Assembly (NCBI RefSeq): GCF_040549485.1
Contig: NZ_JBEPTK010000007.1
Span: forward strand, 218,359-282,358
DNA length: 64,000 bases
Direction: 5' to 3'
Source of the DNA: Constrictibacter sp. MBR-5
Lineage (GTDB): Bacteria; Pseudomonadota; Alphaproteobacteria; JAJUGE01
The notes under the pieces are model-generated. The model did not search any database. It saw nothing but the letters and a program-made list of their open reading frames with translations, and was not told where the DNA came from. Made by a program: the position numbers and the translations under genes. Shown piece after piece: positions 27,806-35,922 of this stretch. How positions within the stretch are numbered: position 1 is the first letter of the stretch; the number at the start of each line of letters is the position of its first letter.

Positions 27806-28990
27806 ATGCCGTTCGCGATCCGGGGGCTGCGGCGCCTCGCGGCGCTGTCGCTTCTGTGTCTCGCCGTCGCCTGCGGCAGGGAGCAGCAGACCGAGACGAC
27901 CGCCCCCGAACAACCGGACCGGCTGACGCTGGCGGCCGTCGGCTTTGACGCCCTTCCGGGCTGGGGCGCCGACGATCCCCGCAAGGCGCTCGGCGCCTTC
28001 CTCCGCTCCTGCAGCCGCATGGCCGGCCTGCCCGCCGACCGCGCGATGGGCGACCTGCGCGAGTTCGGCAGCGCCGGCCGGTGGCAGGCGATCTGTCGCG
28101 AGGCCGCGGCCGCGAAGCCCGCCGACGCCGCAGCGGCCCGCCGCTTCTTCGAGGATCGCTTCCGCCCCTGGCGTGCGGCGAACGGCGACGAGGCCGAAGG
28201 ACTGTTCACCGGCTATTACGAGCCGGAGCTGCGCGGATCGCGGACCCGGCAGGGTCCCTACACGATCCCCCTCATGAAGCGCCCGCCGGATCTCGTGACC
28301 GTCGATCTCGGCGCCTTCCGCGACAGCCTCAAGGGCGAGCGGATTGCGGGCCGCATCGTCGACGGCGCGCTCCGCCCCTATGCAGACCGGGCTGCGATCG
28401 AGACCGGCGCTCTCGACGGGCGCGGCCTCGAACTGCTCTGGGTGGACGACCCGGTCGCGGCCTTCTTCCTGCACATCCAGGGGTCGGGTCGCGTCGTGCT
28501 TCCCGACGGCGGCGCGGTGCGGGTCGGCTACGCCGCGCAGAACGGCCATCGCTACTTCGCGGTGGGTCGCGACCTGATCGAGCGCGGTGCCGTCGCCAAG
28601 GAAGACATGTCGCTCCAGGCCATCCGCGACTGGATGCGCGCCAACCCCGACGAAGCGCCCGCCCTGATGCGGCGCAATCCGTCCTACGTCTTCTTCCGCG
28701 AGCTGTCGGGCGAGGGTCCGATCGGCGCGCAGGGCGCCCCCCTCACCCCCGGCCGCAGCCTCGCCGTGGATCCGCGCTTCGTACCCTATGGCGTGCCGGT
28801 CTGGCTGGACGCCGACCATCCACTGACGGACGACCGCCCGATCCGCCGCCTGCTGGTCGCCCAGGACACCGGCGGCGCGATCCGGGGCCCCGTCCGCGGC
28901 GACCTGTTTTGGGGCGCCGGCGCCGAGGCCGAGGCCGCCGCCGGGCGCATGAAGTCGCGCGGCGGCTACTACCTCCTGCTGCCGAAGTGA
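27806..28990 (+). CDS. mltA: Membrane-bound lytic murein transglycosylase A, 394 aa
   Basis: Outer-membrane lipoprotein that cleaves peptidoglycan, leaving 1,6-anhydro ends. The signal peptide ends in LAVAC at residue 23, giving a lipid anchor. The MltA domain is complete (GLFTGYYEPELRGSR near 131, GSGRVVLPDGG, NGHRYFAVGRDLI) and the C-terminal 3D domain has DPRFVPYGVPVWL and AQDTGGAIRGPVRGDLFWG with the catalytic Asp. Second gene of the timA-mltA unit. Confidence 0.95.
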   Translation: MPFAIRGLRRLAALSLLCLAVACGREQQTETTAPEQPDRLTLAAVGFDALPGWGADDPRKALGAFLRSCSRMAGLPADRAMGDLREFGSAGRWQAICREAAAAKPADAAAARRFFEDRFRPWRAANGDEAEGLFTGYYEPELRGSRTRQGPYTIPLMKRPPDLVTVDLGAFRDSLKGERIAGRIVDGALRPYADRAAIETGALDGRGLELLWVDDPVAAFFLHIQGSGRVVLPDGGAVRVGYAAQNGHRYFAVGRDLIERGAVAKEDMSLQAIRDWMRANPDEAPALMRRNPSYVFFRELSGEGPIGAQGAPLTPGRSLAVDPRFVPYGVPVWLDADHPLTDDRPIRRLLVAQDTGGAIRGPVRGDLFWGAGAEAEAAAGRMKSRGGYYLLLPK

Positions 28991-29017
28991 CCCCCGCTCC
29001 CCGCGCCCTCCCCCGCG

Positions 29018-29695
29018 TCAGCGGAGCAGGGTCGCGGCGTGGGCGCCGCGCCGCGTAAGCGTCGCGACGAAGGCCTCCTCGAAGCCGTCCGGCACGGAGC
29101 CGCGGACGGTTTCGTCGGCAAGCAGCGCTTCCGACCAGGCGCGGATCAGCGCGAACGGGCCGAGCAGGCCGCTCTGCAGCCGCCGCTCGACCAGACCGAA
29201 GCGCTGCAGGAACGGCGCGTAGGCGGCATCGACGAGACTCAACCGCTCGCCGTTGAAGTAGGGGCCGTCGTTGCCCCGCTCCTCCGCCAACGCCTTCTCT
29301 ACCCGCCCGAGGGCCGATGGCGCAGACTTCAGCCCTTCCTGCATCGCCGCCTCGGAGGTGGCGTAGTAGACGCCGCTCAGGGCACGTGCGAAGTCGGGCA
29401 CGAAGTCCGTCCAGGCCCGGTTGCGGGCCCGCTTCAGTGGATCCTCCGGGTGCAGCCGCGGCGACACCGTCTCGTCGAGATATTCGGCGATGGCGTTGGA
29501 TTCGAAGAGCGGGACGTCGTCGACCCGAAGCACGGGGACCTTGCCGTGCGGCGAGATTCGCAGGAACCAGTCCGGCTTGTCGCGAAGGTCGATATAGGTC
29601 GTCTCGAAGGCGACCCCTTTGGCACGCAGGGCAATCACGGCCCGCTGTACCCAGGGTCAGGTGATCGAACTCACCAGATGATAGCGAACGCTCAC
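29018..29695 (-). CDS. Glutathione S-transferase with UGA at the active-site position (selenoprotein candidate), 225 aa
   Basis: Read from GTG at 29695 (strong AGAGGAG eight bases upstream) the frame gives MSVRYHLVSSIT, then TGA (29657-29659) at codon 13, then PWVQRAVIAL, KGVAFETTYIDL, KPDWFLRISPHGKVPVL and ESNAIAEYLDE. Cys-type GSTs of this beta/omega-like group have CP[FW]VQR here, so UGA replaces the active-site Cys; the rest of the N- and C-terminal domains is intact to 29018. A start at the GTG 29638 would remove the first strand and active site. A SECIS-like hairpin follows the UGA. Either the protein uses selenocysteine, or the base is an error or recent mutation. It faces mltA and uses glutathione made via gshA at 4.5 kb. 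Confidence 0.8.
29621..29651 (-). promoter_or_regulatory. SECIS-like hairpin just downstream of the in-frame UGA
   Basis: In the GST mRNA, bases 8 to 38 counted from the U of UGA fold into a stem of five pairs (GGUAC/GUGCC), a bulged A, five pairs (GCGGG/CCUGC, one G-U), a C-C mismatch, one C-G pair and a six-base loop GUGAUU. Placement within about 20 bases of the UGA, an apical loop that starts with GU and a bulge below it are the known features of bacterial SECIS elements. GC-rich DNA forms hairpins by chance, so support is moderate. Confidence 0.55.
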
Positions 29696-29857
29696 GCGGG
29701 ATGCTCCTCTGCCCTGTCGATGCTGCCGAAGGTAGCACGACAGGACGCGGCACGCATCGCCGCATCGGCGCCCTGCGTGCGATCCGACGGATGCCGAGCG
29801 GCGTCGGCGTCCCCATCTCATCCTTGCGGAGCGACACGTCCGCGGCGGGAGAGTCCG

Positions 29858-30484
29858 ATGCCCAGATTGCCCATGCTCGCTTTGTCGGCGGCCCTCGCGG
29901 CCAGCGCCTGCACCGGGGACGGCCTCGGCGGGCGGAGCGCCGGGACAGCGGCGCCGTCGGGCACCTCGCACGACGATCCGCAGGGCGTCGAACTCAACTA
30001 TTTCAAGCGGGCGCACGAAGGCACGATCCCGCTGCTGACCGGTAGCGGCGAGACGGCACAGGTTCGCGAGGTGGTCATCCGCACCGGGCGGGGCACCCTG
30101 GCCGCATCGGCGGCCGACGGGGTCGCCACGATCGACCAGAACCGGCTGCGGCTCAGCGGCGCGCCGGTGGTTGGCGGACTCTTCCAGCACCGCTACAGCC
30201 TGGACGACATCCAGGAGCGCGACCGGGTCGGGACCGCCTATCTCGGCGAAGAACGGCTGTTCGTCGATCTCGACCGCAGCGACCGGTACCAGCCGGTCAC
30301 TCGGATCGTCGTGCTGAACCAGCAGAACGCCCACGAACTCCAGGCGCCGCCGCGGTCCAGCCGCGACCTCAGCCTGCCGACCGGAACGCCGGCCGGCGGC
30401 GCTTACCTCAAGGACGGCGAGACGCTGATCGTCGTCATCGAGCCGACGATCCTGCGCAGCAACATCTTCAAGAACCTGCTGTAG
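29858..30484 (+). CDS. Lipoprotein with secretin-like C-terminal pattern, 208 aa
   Basis: ATG at 29858 has GGGAGAG upstream. The signal peptide MPRLPMLALSAALAASAC ends in a lipobox at Cys18. No family is certain. The middle (AQVREVVIRTGRG) and the end (APVVGGLFQHR ... DGETLIVVIEPTIL) have the order of the last secretin elements (P-LG-LF then a LLVFITP-like strand), but the protein is far too short for a secretin and has no N-domains. It may be a small secretin-derived or pilotin-like lipoprotein, or the match is chance. Divergent from the GST gene. Confidence 0.6.
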   Translation: MPRLPMLALSAALAASACTGDGLGGRSAGTAAPSGTSHDDPQGVELNYFKRAHEGTIPLLTGSGETAQVREVVIRTGRGTLAASAADGVATIDQNRLRLSGAPVVGGLFQHRYSLDDIQERDRVGTAYLGEERLFVDLDRSDRYQPVTRIVVLNQQNAHELQAPPRSSRDLSLPTGTPAGGAYLKDGETLIVVIEPTILRSNIFKNLL

Positions 30485-30500
30485 GTCTCGCCACTCCCAC

Positions 30501-30579
30501 TGTCATCGCCGGGCTCGACCCGGCGATTCACGGCCGCGTCTCCGGCCCCGGGTGCCCGGATCAAGTCCGGGCACGACAC
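30501..30579. repeat. REP-like inverted-repeat pair between the lipoprotein gene and icd
   Basis: Two palindromes: ATCGCCGGG-ctcga-CCCGGCGAT (about 30504-30526) and GTGCCCGGA-tcaag-TCCGGGCAC (about 30552-30574). The same two units recur at 32205-32226, 32489-32510 and 32541-32570. They are typical interspersed REP elements of alphaproteobacteria and may act as a shared terminator for the convergent genes. Confidence 0.8.
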
Positions 30580-30592
30580 GGGGTAAGGACGA

Positions 30593-31807
30593 TCAGGCGA
30601 GCGCCTTCTTCAGGTTCTCGTCCAGCTTGTCGAGGAACTGGGTCGTGGTCAGCCACTTCTGGTCAGGGCCGACGAGCAGCGCCAGGTCCTTGGTCATGTA
30701 GCCGGATTCGACCGTATCGATGCAGACCTTCTCCAGCGTCTCGGCGAAGTGGCTGACGTCCGGCGTGCCGTCGAACTGGCCGCGATAGTTCAGGCCACGT
30801 GTCCAGGCGAAGATCGACGCGATCGGGTTGGTCGACGTCTCCTTGCCCTGCTGGTGCTGGCGGTAGTGGCGCGTCACCGTGCCATGCGCCGCCTCGGCCT
30901 CGACCGTCTTTCCGTCCGGCGTCAGCAGGACCGAGGTCATCAGGCCCAGCGAGCCGAAGCCCTGCGCCACCGTGTCCGACTGCACGTCGCCGTCGTAGTT
31001 CTTACAGGCCCAGACGAACCCGCCGGACCACTTCAGTGCCGCCGCGACCATGTCGTCGATCAGGCGATGCTCGTAGGTTAGGCCCTTCGCCTTGAACTGG
31101 TCGGCGAACTCCTTGTCGAAGATCTCCTGGAAGATGTCCTTGAAGCGGCCGTCGTAATATTTGAGGATCGTGTTCTTGGTCGACAGATAGACCGGATAGC
31201 CGCGCTGCAGGCCGTAGTTGAACGACGACCGGGCGAAGCCGGCGATCGACTCGTCCAGGTTGTACATGGTCATCGCCACGCCGCCGCCCGGGAAGTCGAA
31301 GACTTCGCGCACCTCGGCGGGGCTGCCGTCGGCCGGCTGGAACGTCACGGTCAGCTTGCCCGCACCCTTCACGACGAAGTCCGTCGCGCGATACTGGTCG
31401 CCGAAGGCGTGGCGGCCGATGACCATCGGCTGGGTCCAGCCCGGCACGAGGCGCGGCACGTTCTTGCAGATGATCGGCTCGCGGAAGATCGTGCCGCCGA
31501 TGATGTTGCGCAGCGTGCCGTTCGGCGACTTCCACATCTGCTTCAGGCCGAATTCCTCGACCCGCTGCTCGTCCGGGGTGATCGTCGCGCACTTGACGCC
31601 GACGCCGTACTTCTTGATCGCGTTCGCGGCGTCGACCGTGATCTGGTCGTCCGTCTCGTCGCGCTTCTCCATGCCCAGGTCGTAATACTTCAGGTCGATG
31701 TCGAGATAGGGCAGGATCAGCTTCTCCCGGATGAAGTGCCAGATGATCCGCGTCATCTCGTCGCCGTCGAGTTCGACGACGGGGTTTACGACCTTGATCT
31801 TCGCCAT
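30593..31807 (-). CDS. icd: NADP-dependent isocitrate dehydrogenase, 404 aa
   Basis: Oxidises isocitrate to 2-oxoglutarate in the TCA cycle. The sequence is of the homodimeric, eukaryote-like type II class common in alphaproteobacteria ([16 protein letters not shown] start, [19 protein letters not shown] substrate loop, YKGDVQSD-like NYDGDVQSD site, [25 protein letters not shown]). Length matches. ATG at 31807. The substrate-binding Ser of SPNGT is present. Single gene, with repeats on both sides. Confidence 0.97.
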   Translation of the reverse strand: MAKIKVVNPVVELDGDEMTRIIWHFIREKLILPYLDIDLKYYDLGMEKRDETDDQITVDAANAIKKYGVGVKCATITPDEQRVEEFGLKQMWKSPNGTLRNIIGGTIFREPIICKNVPRLVPGWTQPMVIGRHAFGDQYRATDFVVKGAGKLTVTFQPADGSPAEVREVFDFPGGGVAMTMYNLDESIAGFARSSFNYGLQRGYPVYLSTKNTILKYYDGRFKDIFQEIFDKEFADQFKAKGLTYEHRLIDDMVAAALKWSGGFVWACKNYDGDVQSDTVAQGFGSLGLMTSVLLTPDGKTVEAEAAHGTVTRHYRQHQQGKETSTNPIASIFAWTRGLNYRGQFDGTPDVSHFAETLEKVCIDTVESGYMTKDLALLVGPDQKWLTTTQFLDKLDENLKKALA

Positions 31808-31972
31808 TCCTGGAGCTCCCTCGGAGTCTATCGCGCGCAGTAGAAAACCGCCGGCACGGGGTGCCGGCGCAGCCGCGCGAACCTTACCACCGCCGCCCCG
31901 CCACGCAAGGTGGCAACCGGCGGCTGGGGCGTCCCTGTGGACCGGCCACCCCCGCCCTTCGAGACGCCCGCT

Positions 31973-32251
31973 GACGCGGTTGTCCTACCCGACGGACACA
32001 GTAGGCCTCATGCTGAGGAAACCGCGCAGCGGCCATCTCGAAGCACGAGGCCGGTCCCCCCTTTGCTTCCCCGGACGGAGCGCAGCGAAGATCCGGGGTC
32101 TACCCTTCCGCCCGGACGTCGGCGGCGATGCGGCACGACCATGGACCCCGGATCGCTACGCGTCCGGGGGAGCCGACGAGAACCGCACCGATCCTCGTCA
32201 CTGTCATTGCCGGGCTCGACCCGGCAACCCACGGCAAGCGCTCAGGCTCAG
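31973..32251. repeat. Tandem mosaic repeat, copy 1 (279 bp)
   Basis: First of two adjacent near-identical units in the gene-free stretch 31808-32606. Each unit strings together GACGCGGTTGT..., a CCTCATGCTGAGGA palindrome, CGCGCAGCGGCC..., CCCCGGACGGAGCGCAGCGA, CGGCGGCGATGCGGCACGAC and a REP palindrome (TTGCCGGG...CCCGGCAA). No protein is supported. Confidence 0.85.
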
Positions 32252-32530
32252 GACGCGGTTGTTCTACCCGGCGGACACAGTGGCCTCATGCTGAGGAGGC
32301 CGCGCAGCGGCCGTCTCGAAGCACGAGGTCGGTCCCCGCCCCCTTTGCTTCCCCGGACGGAGCGCAGCGAAGATCCGGGGTCCACCCTTCCGCCCGGGCC
32401 TGTCGGCGGCGATGCGGCACGACCATGGACGCCGGATCGCTGCGCGTCCGGGGAAGCAGACGGGAATCGCACCGATCCTCTTCACTGTCATTGCCGGGCT
32501 CGTCCCGGCAATCCAGGGCGGGCGCTCGGG
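32252..32530. repeat. Tandem mosaic repeat, copy 2
   Basis: Second unit, same order as copy 1 with scattered substitutions and small gaps; the two differ by an estimated tenth of positions or so. It is followed by a further REP palindrome TGCCCGGA-tcaag-TCCGGGCA (32543-32565). Together with copy 1 it fills most of the 800-base space between icd and the acyl-CoA dehydrogenase gene; the first 165 bases (31808-31972) show nothing clear. Confidence 0.85.
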
Positions 32531-32606
32531 CCGCGGCCCTGGATGCCCGGATCAAGTCCGGGCATGACAGTGACGCGGGCACGGCGGTGAAACAGGAGGC
32601 AGCGGC

Positions 32607-33866
32607 TCAGCCTAACAACGCGCTCTGCTTGAACGAGTGCGGCATGACGCGGCTCATGCCGTTCTGCTCCTGCCGGCGGACGACGCCGCGGGCGATGGTG
32701 CGCAGGTGCACCTCGTCGGGTCCGTCGATGAACTGCAGCGCGCGGCCCCAGGTCCAGAGATAGGAGATCGGCGTATCGGGGGTCAGGCCCATCGCGCCGA
32801 ACACCTGCATCGCCCGGTTGGTCACCGTCGTCTGCAGGCGCGCCGCCACGACCTTGATCGCCGAGACGTCGTCGCGCGCCGCCTTGTTGCCCTCCTGGTC
32901 GATGCGCCACGCCGCGCGCAGCACCAGCAGGCGCGCCTGGTCGATCTCGATGCGCGACAGGGCCACCGCCTCGCGCACCGTGTCGTGGTCGATGGTGCGC
33001 TTGCCGAAGGTCTTGCGGTTCAGGCCGCGGTCGATCATCAGCTCCAGCGCCACCTCGCACTGGCCGATGGTGCGCATGCAGTGGTGGATGCGTCCCGGCC
33101 CGAGCCGCGCCTGGGCGATGGCGAAGCCCGCCCCCTCCTCGCCCAGGATGTTCGACGCCGGCACGCGGACGTTCTCGAACACCACCTCGCAATGGCCCTC
33201 GGGCGAGATGTGGTGCATCACCGGGATGTTGCGCGCGATCGTGACGCCCGGCGTGCCGGGATCGACCAGCACCATGCTCTGGCGCCGGTGCACCTCGGCG
33301 TCGGGGCTGGTGACGCCCATGACGATCATGACGCCCAGCAGCGGGTGCGCGGCGTTGGTGATGAACCACTTGCGGCCGTTGATCACCCACTCGTCGCCCT
33401 CGCGGCGGATCGAGGTCTGCACGTTGGTCGCGTCGGAGGAGGCGACCTCGGGCTCGGTCATGCAGAAGGCCGAGCGGATCTTGCCGTGCAGCAGCGGCTT
33501 CAGATATTTCTCCTTCTGCTCGGGCGTGCCGAACATGTGGAAGATCTCGGTGTTGCCCGTGTCCGGCGCGTTGCAGTTGAAGATCTCGGGCGACCAGTAG
33601 ACGCGCCCCATGATCTCGGCCAGCGGCGCATATTCCAGGTTGGTGCAGCGCGTGCCCGGCTCGTCGTCCTTCAGGCCCGGCAGGAACATGTTCCACAGGC
33701 CCTGCTCGAACGCCTTCTCCTTCAGGTCCCAGTAGAAGTCGGGCGGGAACTGCCCGGCTTCCGCCTGCTGGTGCCAGGAATGGTCGCGCGGCACGATCTC
33801 CTTCGCCATGAAGTCGGTGAGCCGCTGCTGCAGCTCCTTGACCTTGTCCGTATAGGCGAAATCCAT
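32607..33866 (-). CDS. Acyl-CoA dehydrogenase family protein (ACAD10/11-like), 419 aa
   Basis: FAD enzyme that makes an alpha,beta double bond in an acyl-CoA. Marks: MTEPEVASSDATNV and WVINGRKWFITNA in the middle beta domain, GPGRIHHCMRTIG and RGLNRKTFGKRTIDHDTVRE in the C-terminal helices, and FGAMGLTPDTPIS, GPDEVHLRTIAR at the end. This arrangement and length fit the long-chain ACAD10/11-like subgroup. Start ATG at 33866 has CAGGAG nine bases upstream. No beta-oxidation partner gene is adjacent; substrate unknown. Confidence 0.92.
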   Translation of the reverse strand: MDFAYTDKVKELQQRLTDFMAKEIVPRDHSWHQQAEAGQFPPDFYWDLKEKAFEQGLWNMFLPGLKDDEPGTRCTNLEYAPLAEIMGRVYWSPEIFNCNAPDTGNTEIFHMFGTPEQKEKYLKPLLHGKIRSAFCMTEPEVASSDATNVQTSIRREGDEWVINGRKWFITNAAHPLLGVMIVMGVTSPDAEVHRRQSMVLVDPGTPGVTIARNIPVMHHISPEGHCEVVFENVRVPASNILGEEGAGFAIAQARLGPGRIHHCMRTIGQCEVALELMIDRGLNRKTFGKRTIDHDTVREAVALSRIEIDQARLLVLRAAWRIDQEGNKAARDDVSAIKVVAARLQTTVTNRAMQVFGAMGLTPDTPISYLWTWGRALQFIDGPDEVHLRTIARGVVRRQEQNGMSRVMPHSFKQSALLG

Positions 33867-34003
33867 GGGCGTGCTCCTGCTGGGCGACATTCGTCGTGCG
33901 ATCCGCGCCCGATCTTGCACGGCCGGCCCGCCCGCGCAACCGCCCCGCGACGGCATCGCCCGCGCCGCGGCGCCATGACGCCGGGGCTCGCGGCCCCCGC
34001 ACG

Positions 34004-34384
34004 CTATGCCCGCCGCGCCACCTCCGCGGCGAGGGTCCGGATCAGCGCTTCCGGGTCCACCGGCTTCTCCATGCGCGGTACCCCGGCATAGACGTCGGGG
34101 ATGATCCAGGCGTCATAGCCGGTAGCGAAGGCGAAGGGCACGTCGCGCGCCAACAGGGCGTCCGCCACCCTGTAGACCCGGTCGCCGGCCAGATTGACGT
34201 CCAGCACCGCAGCATCGAGCCGCGCCTCTCCGGCCATCAGCTGCAGGGCCTCCTGGACCGAAGCGGCCGGGCCGATCACCTCGGCGCCGTGCGTCTCCAA
34301 CGTCCCGGCGAGGCTGCTGGCGATCAGGTAATCGTCTTCCACCACCAGCACACGGCGCTCCTGGAGGCCGTCGCTCTTTCGCAT
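34004..34384 (-). CDS. Single-domain response regulator, 126 aa
   Basis: A receiver domain with no output domain. Acidic pocket D17-D18, phospho-acceptor Asp62 (VLDVNLAGD), Thr88 (FATGYD) and Lys107 (MEKPVD) are all in place. ATG at 34384; a GTG at 34390 would overlap the kinase stop (GTGA). It is coupled to the upstream HWE kinase, so the two are a pair. The FATGYD form is common in receivers paired with HWE kinases. Confidence 0.92.
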   Translation of the reverse strand: MRKSDGLQERRVLVVEDDYLIASSLAGTLETHGAEVIGPAASVQEALQLMAGEARLDAAVLDVNLAGDRVYRVADALLARDVPFAFATGYDAWIIPDVYAGVPRMEKPVDPEALIRTLAAEVARRA

Positions 34385-34386
34385 CG

Positions 34387-35796
34387 TCACGGCCGTCCCC
34401 CCTCGTTCGCCGGAACTGGAATGGAGATCGAGCACCGGACCCCGTCGTTCCGGAAATCCAGCCGCGTCCGGGCCCGCAACTGGTAGCGCAAGGCCCGCTC
34501 GATCAGTTCGCTGCCGTAGCCGCGCCGCCGGGGCGTTTCGGCCGGCGGCATGCGGACGCCCGCCTCGCGCCAGTCCAGCTCCACCCAGGACTGGTCGCTT
34601 TCCGCGGCGACCCGCCACGTCACCGTCAGTTTCCCGGACGGCTGACCGAGCGCTCCATATTTCACCGCATTGGTGGCGAGTTCATGCAGAGCGAGCGCCA
34701 GGGCCTGGATCGCACCGGCGGGCAGGCCCACGGTGGGTCCCCCCACGGTCACCTTGCCCGCGATGTCGGTGTTGCCGCCCAGGGCTGCAAGTTCCGCCTC
34801 GACCAACGTGCGCAGGTCGACCACGCCCCGCTCGGCATGCGGCAGCAGCCCCTGGACGCGACTCAGCGCGCGCAGCCGGTTCTCGAATTCGACCTCGAAA
34901 TCATCCAGCGAGCCGCTCGTCCGCCGCGTCTGGTGCGCGATCGCCTGAACCACGGCGAGCAGGTTGCGGGTGCGGTGCTGCAGCTCGGCCAGCAGGACCT
35001 GCTGACGCTCCTGCAGCCCGCGGATCTCGTGGATGTCGGTGGAGGTGCCGACCCATTCGCCCCCGACGCCGCTGTCGACCAGCGGCTTGGCCCGGGTCTG
35101 GTGCCAGCGATAGGTGCCGTCGGCGGCGCGGAAAACACGATGCTCGACATAATATTCGCCGGCCGCAGGGGCGACCTGCCAAGCCTCGACCGTCGCCTCG
35201 CGGTCGTCCTGATGCACGGCGTCCAGCCAGCCATATCCCAGACTGTCCGGCTCGGACAGTCCGGTGAAGTCGCACCATTGCGGGCTGCCCCAGGTTCGGT
35301 CGCCGTTGCCGCGGGTGGCGAAGACCAGCTGCGGAATGCTCCGCGCCAGCAGGCGGAAGCGCGCCTCGCTCTCGCGCAGCCGCTCGCCGACGAGGTGGTG
35401 CTCGGTGCGGTCGCGCACGATCTTGGCGAAGCCGCGCAAGGCGTTCCCGCCGCGCAGCGGCATCAGCAGCCCGGACCCCCAGAAGCGCGTGCCGTCGCGG
35501 CGCAGATGCCACCGCTCGTCGGTCGCCCGGCCTTCGGCCACGGCCATGCGACGCTCCTGCTCCGGAGCCCCCGAGGCACGATCCTCCGGCACGAAGATCG
35601 CGTCGGCGGGCCGCCCGAGCATCTCCTCCTCGGTGTACCCGACCAAACGTTCGGCACCCGTGTTCCAACTGGTGACGATGCCGTCGGGATCGGTGGTGAA
35701 GATCGCGAAATCGGCCGCGCTCTCGACGACGAGTTCCAGCAGCTCGCCTCTGTCGATCGCCCATCCCTCGTCCGCTTCGTCACCTGTGCCGCGCAA
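34387..35796 (-). CDS. PAS-PAS HWE-family sensor histidine kinase, 469 aa
   Basis: Soluble kinase without membrane helices. Two PAS domains (about 18-135 and 143-260; the first with the LOV-like order but no NCRFLQ cysteine motif, so not a LOV photoreceptor), then the HWE kinase core: His274 in ELQHRTRNLLAVVQAI, HELATNAVKYGAL at 371-383, WVELDWRE and RRGYGSELIERAL. TTG at 35796 is supported by AGGAGGAG upstream. HWE kinases in alphaproteobacteria often act in general stress or light responses; the signal here is unknown. Confidence 0.93.
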   Translation of the reverse strand: MRGTGDEADEGWAIDRGELLELVVESAADFAIFTTDPDGIVTSWNTGAERLVGYTEEEMLGRPADAIFVPEDRASGAPEQERRMAVAEGRATDERWHLRRDGTRFWGSGLLMPLRGGNALRGFAKIVRDRTEHHLVGERLRESEARFRLLARSIPQLVFATRGNGDRTWGSPQWCDFTGLSEPDSLGYGWLDAVHQDDREATVEAWQVAPAAGEYYVEHRVFRAADGTYRWHQTRAKPLVDSGVGGEWVGTSTDIHEIRGLQERQQVLLAELQHRTRNLLAVVQAIAHQTRRTSGSLDDFEVEFENRLRALSRVQGLLPHAERGVVDLRTLVEAELAALGGNTDIAGKVTVGGPTVGLPAGAIQALALALHELATNAVKYGALGQPSGKLTVTWRVAAESDQSWVELDWREAGVRMPPAETPRRRGYGSELIERALRYQLRARTRLDFRNDGVRCSISIPVPANEGGRP

Positions 35797-35922
35797 CGCC
35801 GGCCTCCTCCTGTTCGGCCGGCATCACACGTCGCCTCGCCGTACTCGCAGGAGATAATCGCTCCTCGATCAGGAAGTTCCGGCTCCTCGCCGCCGGACCC
35901 TCCCCGGCCCGGCCCAGCCGCC

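Noticed and set aside
29018..29638. GST starting at GTG 29638 (206 aa)
   Set aside because: It would remove the first strand and the active-site residue, and its upstream site is much weaker than AGAGGAG before 29695.
31808..32606. Several 70-220 codon frames on both strands in the repeat block
   Set aside because: They come from the GC-rich repeats, show no start sites, and the two copies translate alike only because the DNA is repeated.
34387..35796. LOV photoreceptor kinase
   Set aside because: The PAS domains lack the NCRFLQ flavin-cysteine motif, so a light-sensing role is not supported.
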